A stretch of DNA of 64,000 nucleotides. Source: Dipteris shenzhenensis (Eukaryota; Polypodiophyta; Polypodiopsida; Gleicheniales). Location of the stretch: assembly GCA_047967505.1 (NCBI GenBank), contig CM106538.1. One strand, given 5' to 3'. Position numbers and translations under genes: made by a program. Shown in pieces: positions 24,215 to 34,379 of the stretch (position 1 is its first letter; each line of letters starts with the position of its first letter). Below the pieces are notes generated by a model, which was not told the origin of the DNA, did not search any database, and saw only the letters and a program-made list of their open reading frames with translations.

Positions 24215-24296
24215 CCACAACCGTGATCTCCGTGATTTTAGAGAGAGAGTCTAGAAAGAGAGAGAGAGACTCTGTCTCTCTCTCTCTCTCTCGTGT
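24215..24296. repeat. Inverted (GA)n / (TC)n pair
   Basis: GA-rich arms (24240-24272) are followed within a few bases by a (TC)n run (24275-24293). The two arms can fold back into a hairpin. A short (GT)n follows. Confidence 0.85.
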
Positions 24297-24335
24297 GTGT
24301 CTTTGTCATATAATGACAACTCGATTTCAAGTGCG

Positions 24336-24760
24336 TGCATGTGTGTGTGTGTGTGTGAAAATTCCACCAAAAAAAAAAAATGTGTGTGTGAAGACTCGAC
24401 AAAACCCCATTTTATAGTAAAATGAAAACAATTTTGGACACAAACAAGAATACTATAATTTAGCAAAATTTTACCAACATGTAGGTGAAACCTTAATGGT
24501 CAATTTGCAAAAGGTGTACAGAATGCATGTACAAATTTTTTTTGCTTTGATAAGTCGTAGCAGGCATCACTTTTATTGAAGAGGGGAGTCTACACACCTC
24601 CCACCATCCAACAAGAAAAACATGGTAAGAACCAGCTTAAACCTTACTTGGGAAGACAGGTGTCCTCCTCCCTTGTTATCGGCGTTACAATAAAAATAAG
24701 AACTTAACCACCACAGACTTATCAAGCTTGATGTAAACTGGTGAGAGTCAAGATGATTGG
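24336..24760. repeat. Dispersed GT-headed repeat, copy A
   Basis: Starts at a GT run and continues with GAAGACTCGACAAAACCCC, then AATGAAAACAATTTTGGACA, AACATGTAGGTGAAACC, GATAAGTCGTAGCAGGCATC and a CCACCATCCAACAAG block. The same order of blocks is found in 29478-30120 at clearly lower identity, so both are members of one interspersed family. No coding domain was found. Confidence 0.75.
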
Positions 24761-25345
24761 AGTAATCGTGAGTTTAGGGGAAGGGTGTAAGACAAAGGGA
24801 ATAAATTTGTGTTCATTATGGACGGAATTAATAAAAAAGAGGTAAGCCAGAGGAAAAAAGGGGGGTTATGAATTTTCTAAGAAAGCATATGGAAATTTAT
24901 GGAGAGAAATTCTAACAAGAGAAGGGGTAGAGAAAAAATTAAAGAAATAATCATTACAAATTTAAAAAAATTGAAACTTACTAAGGGACATGATTAAAAT
25001 TAAGTTAAAAAATGAACTTTTAAGACCATGGAGGGAGAGGAGGCTAAAAGAATAAATACTGTAGTATTTAGGAAAGTTAGGGTCAATAATTTATAGAGGT
25101 TAGAGAGGGAAAAAAAAAAGCTTTACAAGTAAAGTCAATTAATAAAAGAGATTACCAAGGGAAATGACAAAATATAGAGCTTTAAGACCATGGAGGGTGG
25201 GGAGGGTAAAATAAGAAATTAGGTATCAGAAGAGTCAACAATTAGAAAAGGTTAGCAATAGTAAATGTAGTAATTCTTATAGAAGCATAGTTCAATCAAG
25301 GGAGAGGGGGGAATAAATAAAGGGGGAGATAAGAAATAAACAAAG
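24761..25345. repeat. Purine-rich stretch with diverged tandem duplication, period about 162 bp
   Basis: The plus strand is very purine-rich. The block TTTAAGACCATGGAGGG followed by AGG and TAAAA occurs near 25017 and again near 25179, with alignable flanks. A related phrase, GAGACCATGAGGGCATGAGGGGAG, occurs near 30911-30934 downstream of the other copy of the dispersed repeat. Confidence 0.6.
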
Positions 25346-25354
25346 GGAGGGTAT

Positions 25355-25682
25355 CAATATGATGTCCTTTGGGATGATGGTACTTTATTGCCTTTTCCAT
25401 TGGCAGCCAGACAGTATGGATTGGGAATGCATTATAGGCCTCTTTGGCATTCCCTCTCTTAGATGCTTTTTTCTTTTGTGCCAGTTCCCAGATTGGAGCT
25501 CACAAATTGGCTTACTGATTGGTCTTTGCATTGCCAGGGTTCTCCTTTGCGGCCTTTATGCTTGGCTGATATTTCAGTGGGGCTGGTTTATACAGAATTT
25601 TGCTACCTTCTCCTTGGATTTTGCAACATGCCAACCGACTCTGTTCTTTTAATCATAATGCCAAATGGTGGTGTAAAAGGTT
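25355..25682 (+). pseudogene. LINE ORF2 fragment, copy 1
   Basis: About 325 bp matching 27126-27447 at roughly 94 percent by eye, from GGATGATGGTACTTTATTG to AATGGTGGTGTAAAAGG. It lies just upstream of the RVT zinc-binding domain in the longer copy. Frames are broken in both copies. Similarity stops sharply at about 25682, so this copy lacks the zinc-binding domain and tail. Confidence 0.7.
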
Positions 25683-26470
25683 ATTCACTCAGTGGCCAGT
25701 GCAGCATCATTCGCTAGTGAGTGTTGTATCTCAAGCACAAGCCTGGGTCGTTCGGAGGGCTACTCATCTCGAGTTGCTAGTTGCTAAACTTGGCGCGGGT
25801 CCCTTCAACCTCTTAAACACTCAGCCGTGCTCCCTTCATCTAGCATAAAGAAGTTCCCACAGATTTTGGGCTGGCTGATCGTAATCTACTGGCATATAGG
25901 GATCTCGTGAGCTCGGTCCATGAACTAGTGCCCATAGTCTATGTAATTGAATATAATGAAAGGCAATTCGTAAATCTTGGAAGTACATAATCTGTGTAGT
26001 GAGTGTGCCAGCATGCAATCCCTGGCAACTTTCCCAGACTATCATGAGGTTTAGACTGAGATGCACGTAAAGCAAGCTTAGTATCTCTTTGTGGGGCGAC
26101 AACCCCGTAGCATCACTTATCTGTCTGTGGAGCGATAACACCGTCAAAAATCTATCTAACTACCCATAGCGAAACATATCTCCAACTATGGGCTAGCACA
26201 ATGAGCCTGGCTACCATGCTCTACGCTACTAGGATCTTAGAGGAGTAATGTGTTTTGTAAAGTGGACTCCTAGCTACACGGGTCGAGAGGCAAGAAGAAA
26301 CAAAAATAGAATAGCTACCACACATGGGACATGGGGCTCCATTGTCCACAATTCATAAGTGGCATCATTTCGTGATGCTCCAGGTCTTCTGATGTGCTGA
26401 GCCCAATATAATCAGCAGCAAGTCACTGAAGTCAGCAGTTCGCCAAAGCTTTGTAAGCCACAGATTCGTG
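25683..26470. other. Sequence of unknown origin after the LINE fragment
   Basis: The LINE frame carries on a short way as AQAWVVRRATHLELLVAKLG, which I do not recognise. No other feature is supported. Confidence 0.35.
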
Positions 26471-26535
26471 CCAGAGCTTGGTAGGTCATGCCAGTGCTTA
26501 GTAGGTCATTGGAGCTTGGTAAGTCGTCGGAGCTT
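26471..26535. repeat. 20-bp minisatellite, about three copies
   Basis: Units of the form CCAGAGCTTGGTAGGTCATG lie at 26471-26490, 26491-26510 and 26511-26530, with a partial fourth unit. They differ at a few positions each. Confidence 0.8.
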
Positions 26536-27042
26536 TGAAAGTGTGTTCGCTTCAAGAATAGAGGTTGAAAGGGAAGTGCTCTTGGGGTTTTCCAAGGTTG
26601 GGAGGGAGGGAAAGATGTACATTCCCATGCAATCATTTCCTCAATAGAGCACACTGATAAAACTGTGACTTCTCAAGTACAAAAAGTTCCTTTCATAATA
26701 TTTAAAGCGTATCAGTATGTGATCTCTTCCCTCCATGCCATACCTTCACTCCCTTTTTTCAATATAAATCTCTACCCCATACTTTCACTCCCTTTCTTCA
26801 ATATAAATCTCTACCCCAAATCTATCAAATCTCATAGTATACATAAATGACCAGAAAAAAATCCAACCAAGTGAAGGCATCTTTTTCTCCAACTTTCAAT
26901 AGTAATATCCAAGGTCATCAAAGTGTTGAACAAGTGCTAGGATACTCCTCTCCCATACCGATGTGGGGGGTTGTAGCATAAAAGTCATGTGGACCCATCA
27001 TGCACACTTGGGGTCACAAGGGTCCGCAAGGGGAGGAGTGCG
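26536..27042. other. Spacer
   Basis: Contains a short duplicated phrase (ACTTTCACTCCC/CCTTCACTCCC then TTCAATATAAATCTCTACCC, near 26745 and 26783). No gene. Confidence 0.45.
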
Positions 27043-27055
27043 TGTGTGTGCATGC

Positions 27056-27100
<45 letters not shown>
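27043..27100. repeat. (GT)n microsatellite
   Basis: About 21 consecutive TG units with an imperfect GTGCATGCGTGCG lead-in. It borders the 5' side of LINE copy 2. Confidence 0.95.
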
Positions 27101-27104
<4 letters not shown>

Positions 27105-28087
27105 ATGTCCTTTGGTTGTTGGTGATGTCCTTTAGGATGATGGTACTTTATTGCCTTTTCCATTGGCAGCCAGACAGTATGGATTGGGAATGCATTATAG
27201 GCCTCTTTGGCATTCCCTCTCTTAGATGCTTTCTTCTTTCTTACCGATTCCCCAGATTGGAGCTCACAAATCGGCTTACTGATTAGTCTTTGCATTGCCA
27301 GGGTTCTCCTTGTGGCCTTTATGCTTGGCTGATATTTCAGTGGGGTTGGTTTATACCGAATTCTGCTACCTTCTCCTTGGATTTCGCAACATGCCAAGCG
27401 ACTCTATTCTTTTAATCATAATGCCAAATGGTGGTGTAAAAGGTTGCATCAAATCTGGTCCTACAAACTAACAGTTTTATGGCAAGTGCTACTTGGTGTC
27501 ATTCCCATTGGCACACTCCTAGTTTATCGACACATTGCTCATGCATTATGCCACAGATGTTTGGCTCCCAAGGCATCTTTACTTCATCTTTTCTGGACTT
27601 GTCCCGTTGCTCAAGGTTTCTTTATGTTGATTCATCAGTGTCTTCATGCACGCTTTCCTTTTGCTACATTTGGAAAGCTTTTTTGGCTCTCTGGGATTCA
27701 CTCGCAATGACTGGAGTTTGACTTGTTCTTTGCATGTGTCAGATATTGGGCACTCTAGACCATATGGAAAGACAAGAATTAGCAAGTCTTTCATGAGCCC
27801 ACCTCTTCCATGTCCTTTTATTTTTGCATGTCACTCATGCAATCACTCTATGATTGCTTGTCTGTTCAGCAGATAGACTATGATGTCTACTTATCTTATA
27901 ATGAGATTTTTTGATTTTGTATTGGCTGATCTCTCCTTTCAAGACAATCTTTTTGTTCAGAGACAGGCTATGATGTCTACTTGTCTTATACTGAGATTTT
28001 TTGATTTTGTATTGGCTGATCTCACCTTTCGAGATAGTCTTTTTGTAATATAAAGTTACATGGATTTCACTATATATATAAAAAATG
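27101..28087 (+). mobile_element. 5'-truncated LINE, copy 2, with RVT zinc-binding domain and 3' tail
   Basis: The frame at 27444-27700 reads as the zinc-binding domain found at the end of plant LINE ORF2: VLWQVLLGVIPIG, RHIAHALCHRCLAPKASLLH and LFWTCPVAQGFF. The Cys and His ligands CHRC, H and C are visible. The preceding 320 bp matches copy 1 but is frame-broken. A 90-bp tandem duplication lies in the 3' non-coding part (27878-28047). The element ends in an AT/A-rich tail (about 28070-28086) followed by TGTGTGTGTG, and (GT)n also borders the 5' side. That is consistent with insertion into a GT array. Confidence 0.7.
27878..28047. repeat. 90-bp tandem duplication in the LINE 3' region
   Basis: CTATGATGTCTACTT through TTGATTTTGTATTGGCTGAT to CTTTTTGT occurs at 27878-27967 and 27968-28047 with about six substitutions. 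Confidence 0.9.
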
Positions 28088-29342
28088 TGTGTGTGTGGTG
28101 TCTGTGTCTATGTGTCATTGACCAAATAAAAAAGCTCTCAAGAGTTTCACATCCAAGACCTCATCACCATAAAGATGTGCAAATGATTACTTACTCAGAA
28201 TAGACTTCCATTATACCGATGTTATAAGTCATAACTTTTCCCAATTATATAAAGATAGAATCGATTAATGACATATCTGCGTCAGTAATGGTCCTAGCTA
28301 AGCATGATGCAGTGTTTCCAAAGCATTAACCTTTAGGCATTACTCCCACATAGCGCTACTTTTCACTATTTTATGGGTGAATTGGTATGAGTTACCACGT
28401 GTCAAATAGTATCACCAACTCGCATAGTGCACTATTTAAAGCAAGGATTATAATACAAAGATGGATGAATAAGTAGAGCATAGAGGAGAGATCTTATCAG
28501 AAGGTAAGGCATAAGGGACCAAGCTACATACCCCCATTTCCTTACTAAACCACCACAGACCATTATAGTCACTAAAGGAGTGATTTGATGAGGCATGGGA
28601 ATGAAAAGGGAATTCCATTTACTAGAAGACAAAAATCACCCCATTGCGAATATTTTCATACATAATGAAGGTAGTGGCATCGAATTACCCTGCAACAAGA
28701 AAGAAGAAATATTCTTCTTAGTTGTACATTGGAGTGAGTAGAAATTTAGAACTGAAGTTACTCCTTGGTGGAGTATCAGTCCATAAGGGTGGAAGAAGCA
28801 AAACAACATGAAGACTGACCTAGTTAGATCAAGAACTAGTGAGCACAGACATAATAGATTAGGCTCCCGCCTTTGGTCATCCACAATCACTTTCTACTCC
28901 TACTGGTAATCCGTTTTAGGATTGCAAATAGAACTTGTTGTATGTGTCATGTTGGGTGGGGGGAAGGAAAAGACCGGGGACCATAGGTTGTGAGGAAGAT
29001 AGGGGTATGCCTTCTTTTATATGGAACAGAGTGTGAATTGCACAAAACTTATGGTAGGATTCGAAGAATTTCATCTATTAGCCCAAAAAGTGAGCCAAAT
29101 TGCATAGCATAATGAAACCTCTCCATCGTCCATTGCTCCTTTTGCTATGTATCAAATGCTTCATGGATATAAAAATCTAATAGCCATCTCGAAGTAGATT
29201 CAAACGTGATTCAATTGTATTGCTAGGTACCAAGGTACGAAGGTATCCTAATAAAGGGTCTTCACAAAAAATCTCAAGGAAGCATAAGCATCCCATAACA
29301 AGATTTCTTTGAAAAGGCCTACCAGGGGAAAATAAAGTTTAA
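28088..29342. other. Spacer without a recognised gene
   Basis: No domain, transposon terminus or RNA gene recognised. Confidence 0.45.
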
Positions 29343-29469
29343 CTATTTGCATGCGTGCATTGATATGTGCATGCATACGTAGGTCCATTGTTGCATGTGA
29401 ATGCATGCATCTGCATGCCTACATGCATTAGTGTGCATGCATGTGTGCATATGTAAGAGTGCACCTGCA

Positions 29470-29534
<65 letters not shown>
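29343..29534. repeat. TGCATGCA-rich cryptic repeat running into (GT)n
   Basis: From 29349 to 29477 the sequence is dominated by ATGCATGC/GTGCAT words, with nearly alternating purine and pyrimidine. It then becomes a (GT)n array of about 28 units (29478-29534). Such sequence favours Z-DNA. Confidence 0.85.
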
Positions 29535-29536
<2 letters not shown>

Positions 29537-30120
29537 AAGACTTTACAAAACCCCTCTCCATAGTGAAATGAAAACAATGTGGACAATGGATTCAAAAGAG
29601 AAAACTACTATATTTAGTGGAAGTTTCAACATGTAGGTCATTGCCTACTAATGTTTATCCAAAAAAGGTCATCAAGAGGTAAGCATTTTCCAAAAATTTG
29701 CAGATTGTGAATACATAATTGCACAAAAGTTTGAGCTTTGACAAGTCGTAGAAAGCATCACCTTTATTTTTATTTTTTTATTTTTTATTTATGCATCACC
29801 TTTATTGAAGAGGAGAGTTTGCATACCTGCCACCATGCGACAAGAAAGAACCATCTTAAACTTTAGTTGGGAAGACAAGTGTCATAGTGACAACCCATCA
29901 TTTGTAGACACAAATAATTGTCCAACATAACCAAAGAGTAGATATGAGATCAAAGTGCTGAATCCTTCAAGAAGTCCGAGAGCCAAGGTCAGGGTCAACT
30001 TACCTACCACCATCCAAGAGAAACTAAGTGTTAGAACACCTTAGTTTCAATTAGGTAGATAGGTAATACTTGTTTACCCCGGCTTATAGTTTTACCAAAG
30101 AACCAAACAACCTTCTTGAT
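29535..30120. repeat. Dispersed GT-headed repeat, copy B
   Basis: Same block order as 24381-24760, starting GGAAGACTTTACAAAACCCC and including ATGAAAACAATGTGGACA, CAACATGTAGGTCATTGCC and GACAAGTCGTAGAAAGCATC. The CCACCATGCGACAAGAAAGA block occurs twice here in diverged form (29834 and 30008). A 24-bp A/T-rich insertion flanked by 14-bp direct repeats interrupts it at 29755-29806. Confidence 0.75.
29755..29806 (-). mobile_element. Tail-only retroposition footprint (A-rich insert with 14-bp duplication)
   Basis: GCATCACCTTTATT occurs at 29755-29768 and 29793-29806. They flank 24 bp of T-rich sequence (A-rich on the minus strand). The other copy of the host repeat (near 24565) has the site once and no insert. 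This is the pattern expected of target-primed reverse transcription that copied little more than a poly(A) tail. Confidence 0.55.
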
Positions 30121-30269
30121 TCAAGAGTTGCCAGTAAACTGTGTATGACATAAGACGTGTGTAAGAGAGTAGGTCAGCATATGTGTCGAGGCATATCCTT
30201 GGGTGGTAATCCCAACAATGATTATTTCAAATAATATCACCAAGCAATCAAATGTTAGAAAAAGGCTTG

Positions 30270-30636
30270 CAATTAACTTAAAATTTTAAATGTATAAAGC
30301 TTACATCCAAATTAAAGACTATTTTACTGAGAATTCCCAATATTAACACGAGAAAGAGATGAAATTAATGTACTAAGAAAGGTCACATAGATGGAATGCA
30401 CTAATTGTACGATAAATCCATGAAAATATATTAATTAAGACCCTATCCAGAGTCAATTAACTTAAAATTTTAAATGTATAAAGCTTACATCCAAATTAAA
30501 GACTATTTTACTAAGAATTCCCAATATTAACATGAGAAAGAGATGAAATTAATGTATAAGAAAGGTCACATAGATGGAATGCACTAATTGTACGATAAAT
30601 CCATGAAAATATATTAATTAAGACCCTATCCAGAGT
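30270..30636. repeat. Near-perfect 184-bp tandem duplication
   Basis: Copy 1 is 30270-30453 and copy 2 is 30454-30636. By eye they differ by two substitutions and a one-base deletion. The unit starts CAATTAACTTAAAATTTTAA and ends CCCTATCCAGAGT. It is AT-rich and non-coding, and the duplication is recent. Confidence 0.97.
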
Positions 30637-30980
30637 CTAAAGAACATTTTACTACACCAAGTGTTTTATAGGCTAAAGAACATTTAAATGAAGAACATCC
30701 ATTTGGTTTCAAGGGGCTAATAGAGTCCAAGAAATAGAGAATAGAAAAATTAGGAAGGAAAATAGCTTGACCAATTAAATAGATAGGAAAATTAGATTGC
30801 ACAAGAAAGCAATGACCATTGCACATGCAACAATTTCTCAAATAAAAATTAACATATAAATTAGCATATGTAAATATAGAGGTACATATATGTTTTCAAA
30901 TTAATACAAATTTGAGACCATGAGGGCATGAGGGGAGAACCATTCTTGTTGCCTAATAATTGAAAGAATTACTATGGAAA

Positions 30981-30982
<2 letters not shown>

Positions 30983-31014
<32 letters not shown>
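30983..31014. repeat. (AT)n microsatellite
   Basis: About 16 AT units. Shorter TATATATA runs occur near 31141. Confidence 0.9.
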
Positions 31015-31016
<2 letters not shown>

Positions 31017-31229
31017 AGGACCAATAAAATTATATGCGCATTGCTATCTAAATATCTATATAAAATTATATGCACATTGCTATCTAAATATCTATAAGAC
31101 AATCTAAAGTACATGGGGTCTTAAAACTAAACTACATATTATATATATATACCATGTATAAAAACTACAAGACCATAATGTAAAAGTCGAGGCATTAGAT
31201 TAGATATGCTGAGCAAGTAATGTCAAAAC

Positions 31230-31512
31230 TGTTAGAATTAATGAAGTCAATCTAATGTGCACAATGTGCAAGGACATTAATAAATGTGTGGAACAATGTG
31301 AGTACCAATTTATAAGGTACAAGAGTGGTGTGGATTAAATGAGTCTAAGACTAAGGTCATAAATGTCTAAGGTGCAAAACATACATGTAATAGAAAATTT
31401 GGAGCATGGAATTCAGTTACGCTTCACCTTCTACGTCTCGCTCAATCTCTCTCCCTCTCTCCCTCACGTGATCTTGTGGACATTTGCACACTGCATTGTG
31501 CATATCTTTTCA
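31230..31512 (+). repeat. 5' LTR of a copia element (element 2)
   Basis: Runs from TGTTAGAATTAATG to CATATCTTTTCA immediately before a perfect primer site. The right end is firm; the left end is set by the TGTTAG start and could lie further left. No second LTR is visible in the window. Confidence 0.6.
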
Positions 31513-31524
31513 TGGTATCAGAGC
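31513..31524 (+). promoter_or_regulatory. Primer-binding site, initiator-Met tRNA type
   Basis: Perfect TGGTATCAGAGC directly abutting the LTR terminus CA. Confidence 0.9.
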
Positions 31525-32669
31525 AGTCGTGATCGAGAGAAGGAGACACACGCATTGATGTAACTTTCAGCCAATTTGAGTGAGAGTTCATGGAGCAAAT
31601 GTGGAGAAATCAGATCTGAAGTGAAACAGCCCTAAAAGAGACACTTTCATCGTGAAGAATAAAGCCAAATCCATCAAATGATGAGTCAAATGGAAGGAGA
31701 TTTAGGCCAGCAATGAAGATGCACCATTTTTGAAGCGAAATATGCAAATCGGAGTCCCCAAAGTGAAGAAAATCAAGGCGCCCAGTTTTAGCAAGCAATG
31801 AAGCATCCCAAAATGAAGAAAATCCTGATTTTTTGGGAAAAAGACTCTCAAATCTAGGCGTTTTCAAAACGCCCCTATTCAGCCTTGTAGGAGACCTCCT
31901 TAGCATCCTCTCCGTGAAGTTTGGTGGCCAACGGAGAAATTTTCGAGGTACAAATCTCGAAATTAGGGTTTGCAGTCCCGGAATTAGGGTTTCTGCAGAA
32001 AAATCAGACATGAAAAAGTCTTCAAAATTGACTCAAAATCGAAGAAATGGGCTTCCCTTTCCAATGTAATTACGAAATTAGGTTTTCACACCTGGTTTTT
32101 GTGCAAAAAGTGAAGAAAACATAGCCCCAAGGTTGTGCAAAGCAAGCTTGAATGATGGCCGTGTGGATGAGTCCCGAAATGATGGCAAAAGTTGAGGCAA
32201 ACGATGCCCAAGTCAAGAGAAAACAGTCCTAGCCATGTGTGAGATATGGAAGATGGATATTTGCTGCTGTTTGTTGAAGCAATTGTGTGGCATTTCATGC
32301 GTGAAGTGTCGAATTTGTTTGTGGACCTGTATGTGTGTCCAATGGGAAGCATATTGATGCTATCCAACATCCAAGGACAAATGAATGTCAAGGGACTTGA
32401 GGGAAGGAAAATTTCCAGCTTGTTCATGAGCCCATGAAGAGGGCACAATTGAAGGAGAAGGCAAAGAAACGTGACTAGCAAAGTGAAGAGTTGAATGTGA
32501 AGGAAAATTGCAGCCAATGGTAATGTACTTGTCATTTAAAATATGAGCAAGATTGATGGTTCATTGTGAGCAGTAATTGTGTCCCAAAATTTTGTGTGGT
32601 TGGTGGCCATATAATCTCTAATTGTGTGGAGAATACCTTTCTTTAATTGTTTGCTGTCCTAAGGTTGAA
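31525..32669 (+). other. Untranslated leader of copia element 2
   Basis: An 1145-bp interval between primer site and gag start. It has no coherent reading frame. The parallel phrases CCGAAATTAGGGTTT and GGAATTAGGGTTTC occur near 31960-31990. Confidence 0.6.
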
Positions 32670-34177
32670 ATGGCAGAAACAACGTCAGATATGCTTTTCC
32701 TACCTGAGAGTGGGAAGCTTGATGGAAAGAACTATCCTATATGGAAGTTCAAATTGATGAACATCCTCAAAATGAAGGATTTGTGGGACATAACTTTAGG
32801 CAAAGAGGGGAGACCTGAAGTAAGGAAGCCCGTGTATGCTGAAAAGGCAACAAGTCAACAAAGAGACACTGAAGATGAAAGGTATGAAGTTGAATTGAAA
32901 GCAAGGGAGCAATTTGATAAGAGAGCACAAAGGGCTCTTGTTTACATCAATATGAATGTAAAAGACAACATTATTCCACAAATAAGTGGACCACAATGGC
33001 TGGATGAAGCATGGACTATTTGTCAAGCTTGTTTGAGTCAGTGAATACAACAAGGTTGCTCTTCCTAAAATAGAAATTGCACTCATTCAAATGGGAGTCA
33101 AGAGAGCCAATCACAAGCTACTTGACACGTTTGAAGGACATATGTGATCAACTACTTTCCGTTGAAGAAATGGTAAGTGATGTTGATATGGTAAGCATTG
33201 CAATTAATGGGCTTACATCACATGAAACTAACTCTCCATGGCAACAATTAACTACCTCTTTGATGGTAAGAGACACTACTCCAACTTATGAAGAACTAAG
33301 TGCTCTTCTACTTCAAGAAGAGCTGAGAAGGCAAGGAAGCGGCACAAGGAGTGTCAAAGGCAAAGATGAAGCCCTGAATGTAAGAAATAAGCAATGGAGA
33401 GGCCCTGGAGGAGGAAGCAATTGGAAGAATCAAGAGAGGCAAAATCAGTCTAGCCAAGAAGAAATGGGTGAATCAAGTAACTTCGGGAATGATAGAAGAC
33501 CATTCAATGCTTGTGGAAGAGGCAACTATGGAGGAAGTGCAAGAGGCAATTTTAGAGGTGGCTCAAGAGGAGTATTTAGCTCCAACTCAAGAGGTAAAGG
33601 ACCTTGTTTTTATTGTGGAAAGGATGGTCACATTGAAGCAGAATGTAGAATTAAGCGACATGCACAAAACATGAGAGGTAGGGGGAGAGGTTACTCCAAC
33701 TACCAAAGAAGTCAAAACAGCAATTATGTGGAGAGAGATGCTCACAATTATGAAGGACAAAGCAGAGAAGAATTCTTGTTAATGGCTAATTCAACTCAGT
33801 CACAATTCAAGAGTGAATGGTACGTTGATTCCGATGCTACAGCTCATATGACTTGCCATAATGATTGGTTTGTCAATTATGTGGAAGAAAACAGTCCAAG
33901 TAAAGTGGTTTTAGGTGATGACAGCACCCAAGTGATTAAAGGACATGGAGATGTTCAAATACAGCTTTCTAATGGTGATCAAGGCACACTTAAAGATGTG
34001 TTGTGGATACCCAAACTTGCAAGGAATCTCTTGAGTGTTGGCTGTATAACAGACCAGCACATGTCAGTTGAATTTTTTAATGATCATTTTGTCATAAAGG
34101 ATCTCAAGAAGCAAGGAGAAGAAGTGGCTTGTGGTGTACTCCAACCTCCTTTCCAGTGGCAAGATTGTCTATTGTAG
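32670..34177 (+). pseudogene. Ty1/copia gag and start of protease (element 2), frameshifted and truncated
   Basis: Gag starts at ATG 32670 (MAETTSDMLFLPESGKLDG, then YPIWKFKLMNIL), the usual copia gag opening. The first frame stops at 33042. The gag continues in another frame (SLFESVNTTRLL near 33025), passes a TAG and runs open from 33077. The C-terminal part is Arg/Gly-rich around 33520-33590 and has an intact CCHC knuckle, CFYCGKDGHIEAEC, at about 33604-33645. The protease motif follows at 33827 as DSDAT, where the family has DSGAT, so the catalytic Gly is lost. Coding similarity ends near 34130 and integrase and RT are absent. Beyond that the DNA belongs to an oppositely oriented LINE, so a rearrangement joined the two. 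Confidence 0.92.
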
Positions 34178-34379
34178 CCTTGCCTTAGAAGCAAGTGACG
34201 AATTCCGTCTCAAGCTTAAATGGGAGAATCCAGAAACTGCTCTTGTAATAGGGAATCAAGGATGGCAATCCCTTCTAGGGAAGCCCACACAAGGGTTGCT
34301 CAAGCTATAAAATAGTCGAGGAGGAGTCTGAGATTGTGGTGCCAAAGCTCAGTCTCCCACATTAAGCTTATCAAGCCTC

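Noticed and set aside
29343-29561. 72-codon Thr-His-rich minus-strand ORF
   Set aside because: Translation of the (GT)n array and TGCATGCA-rich sequence.
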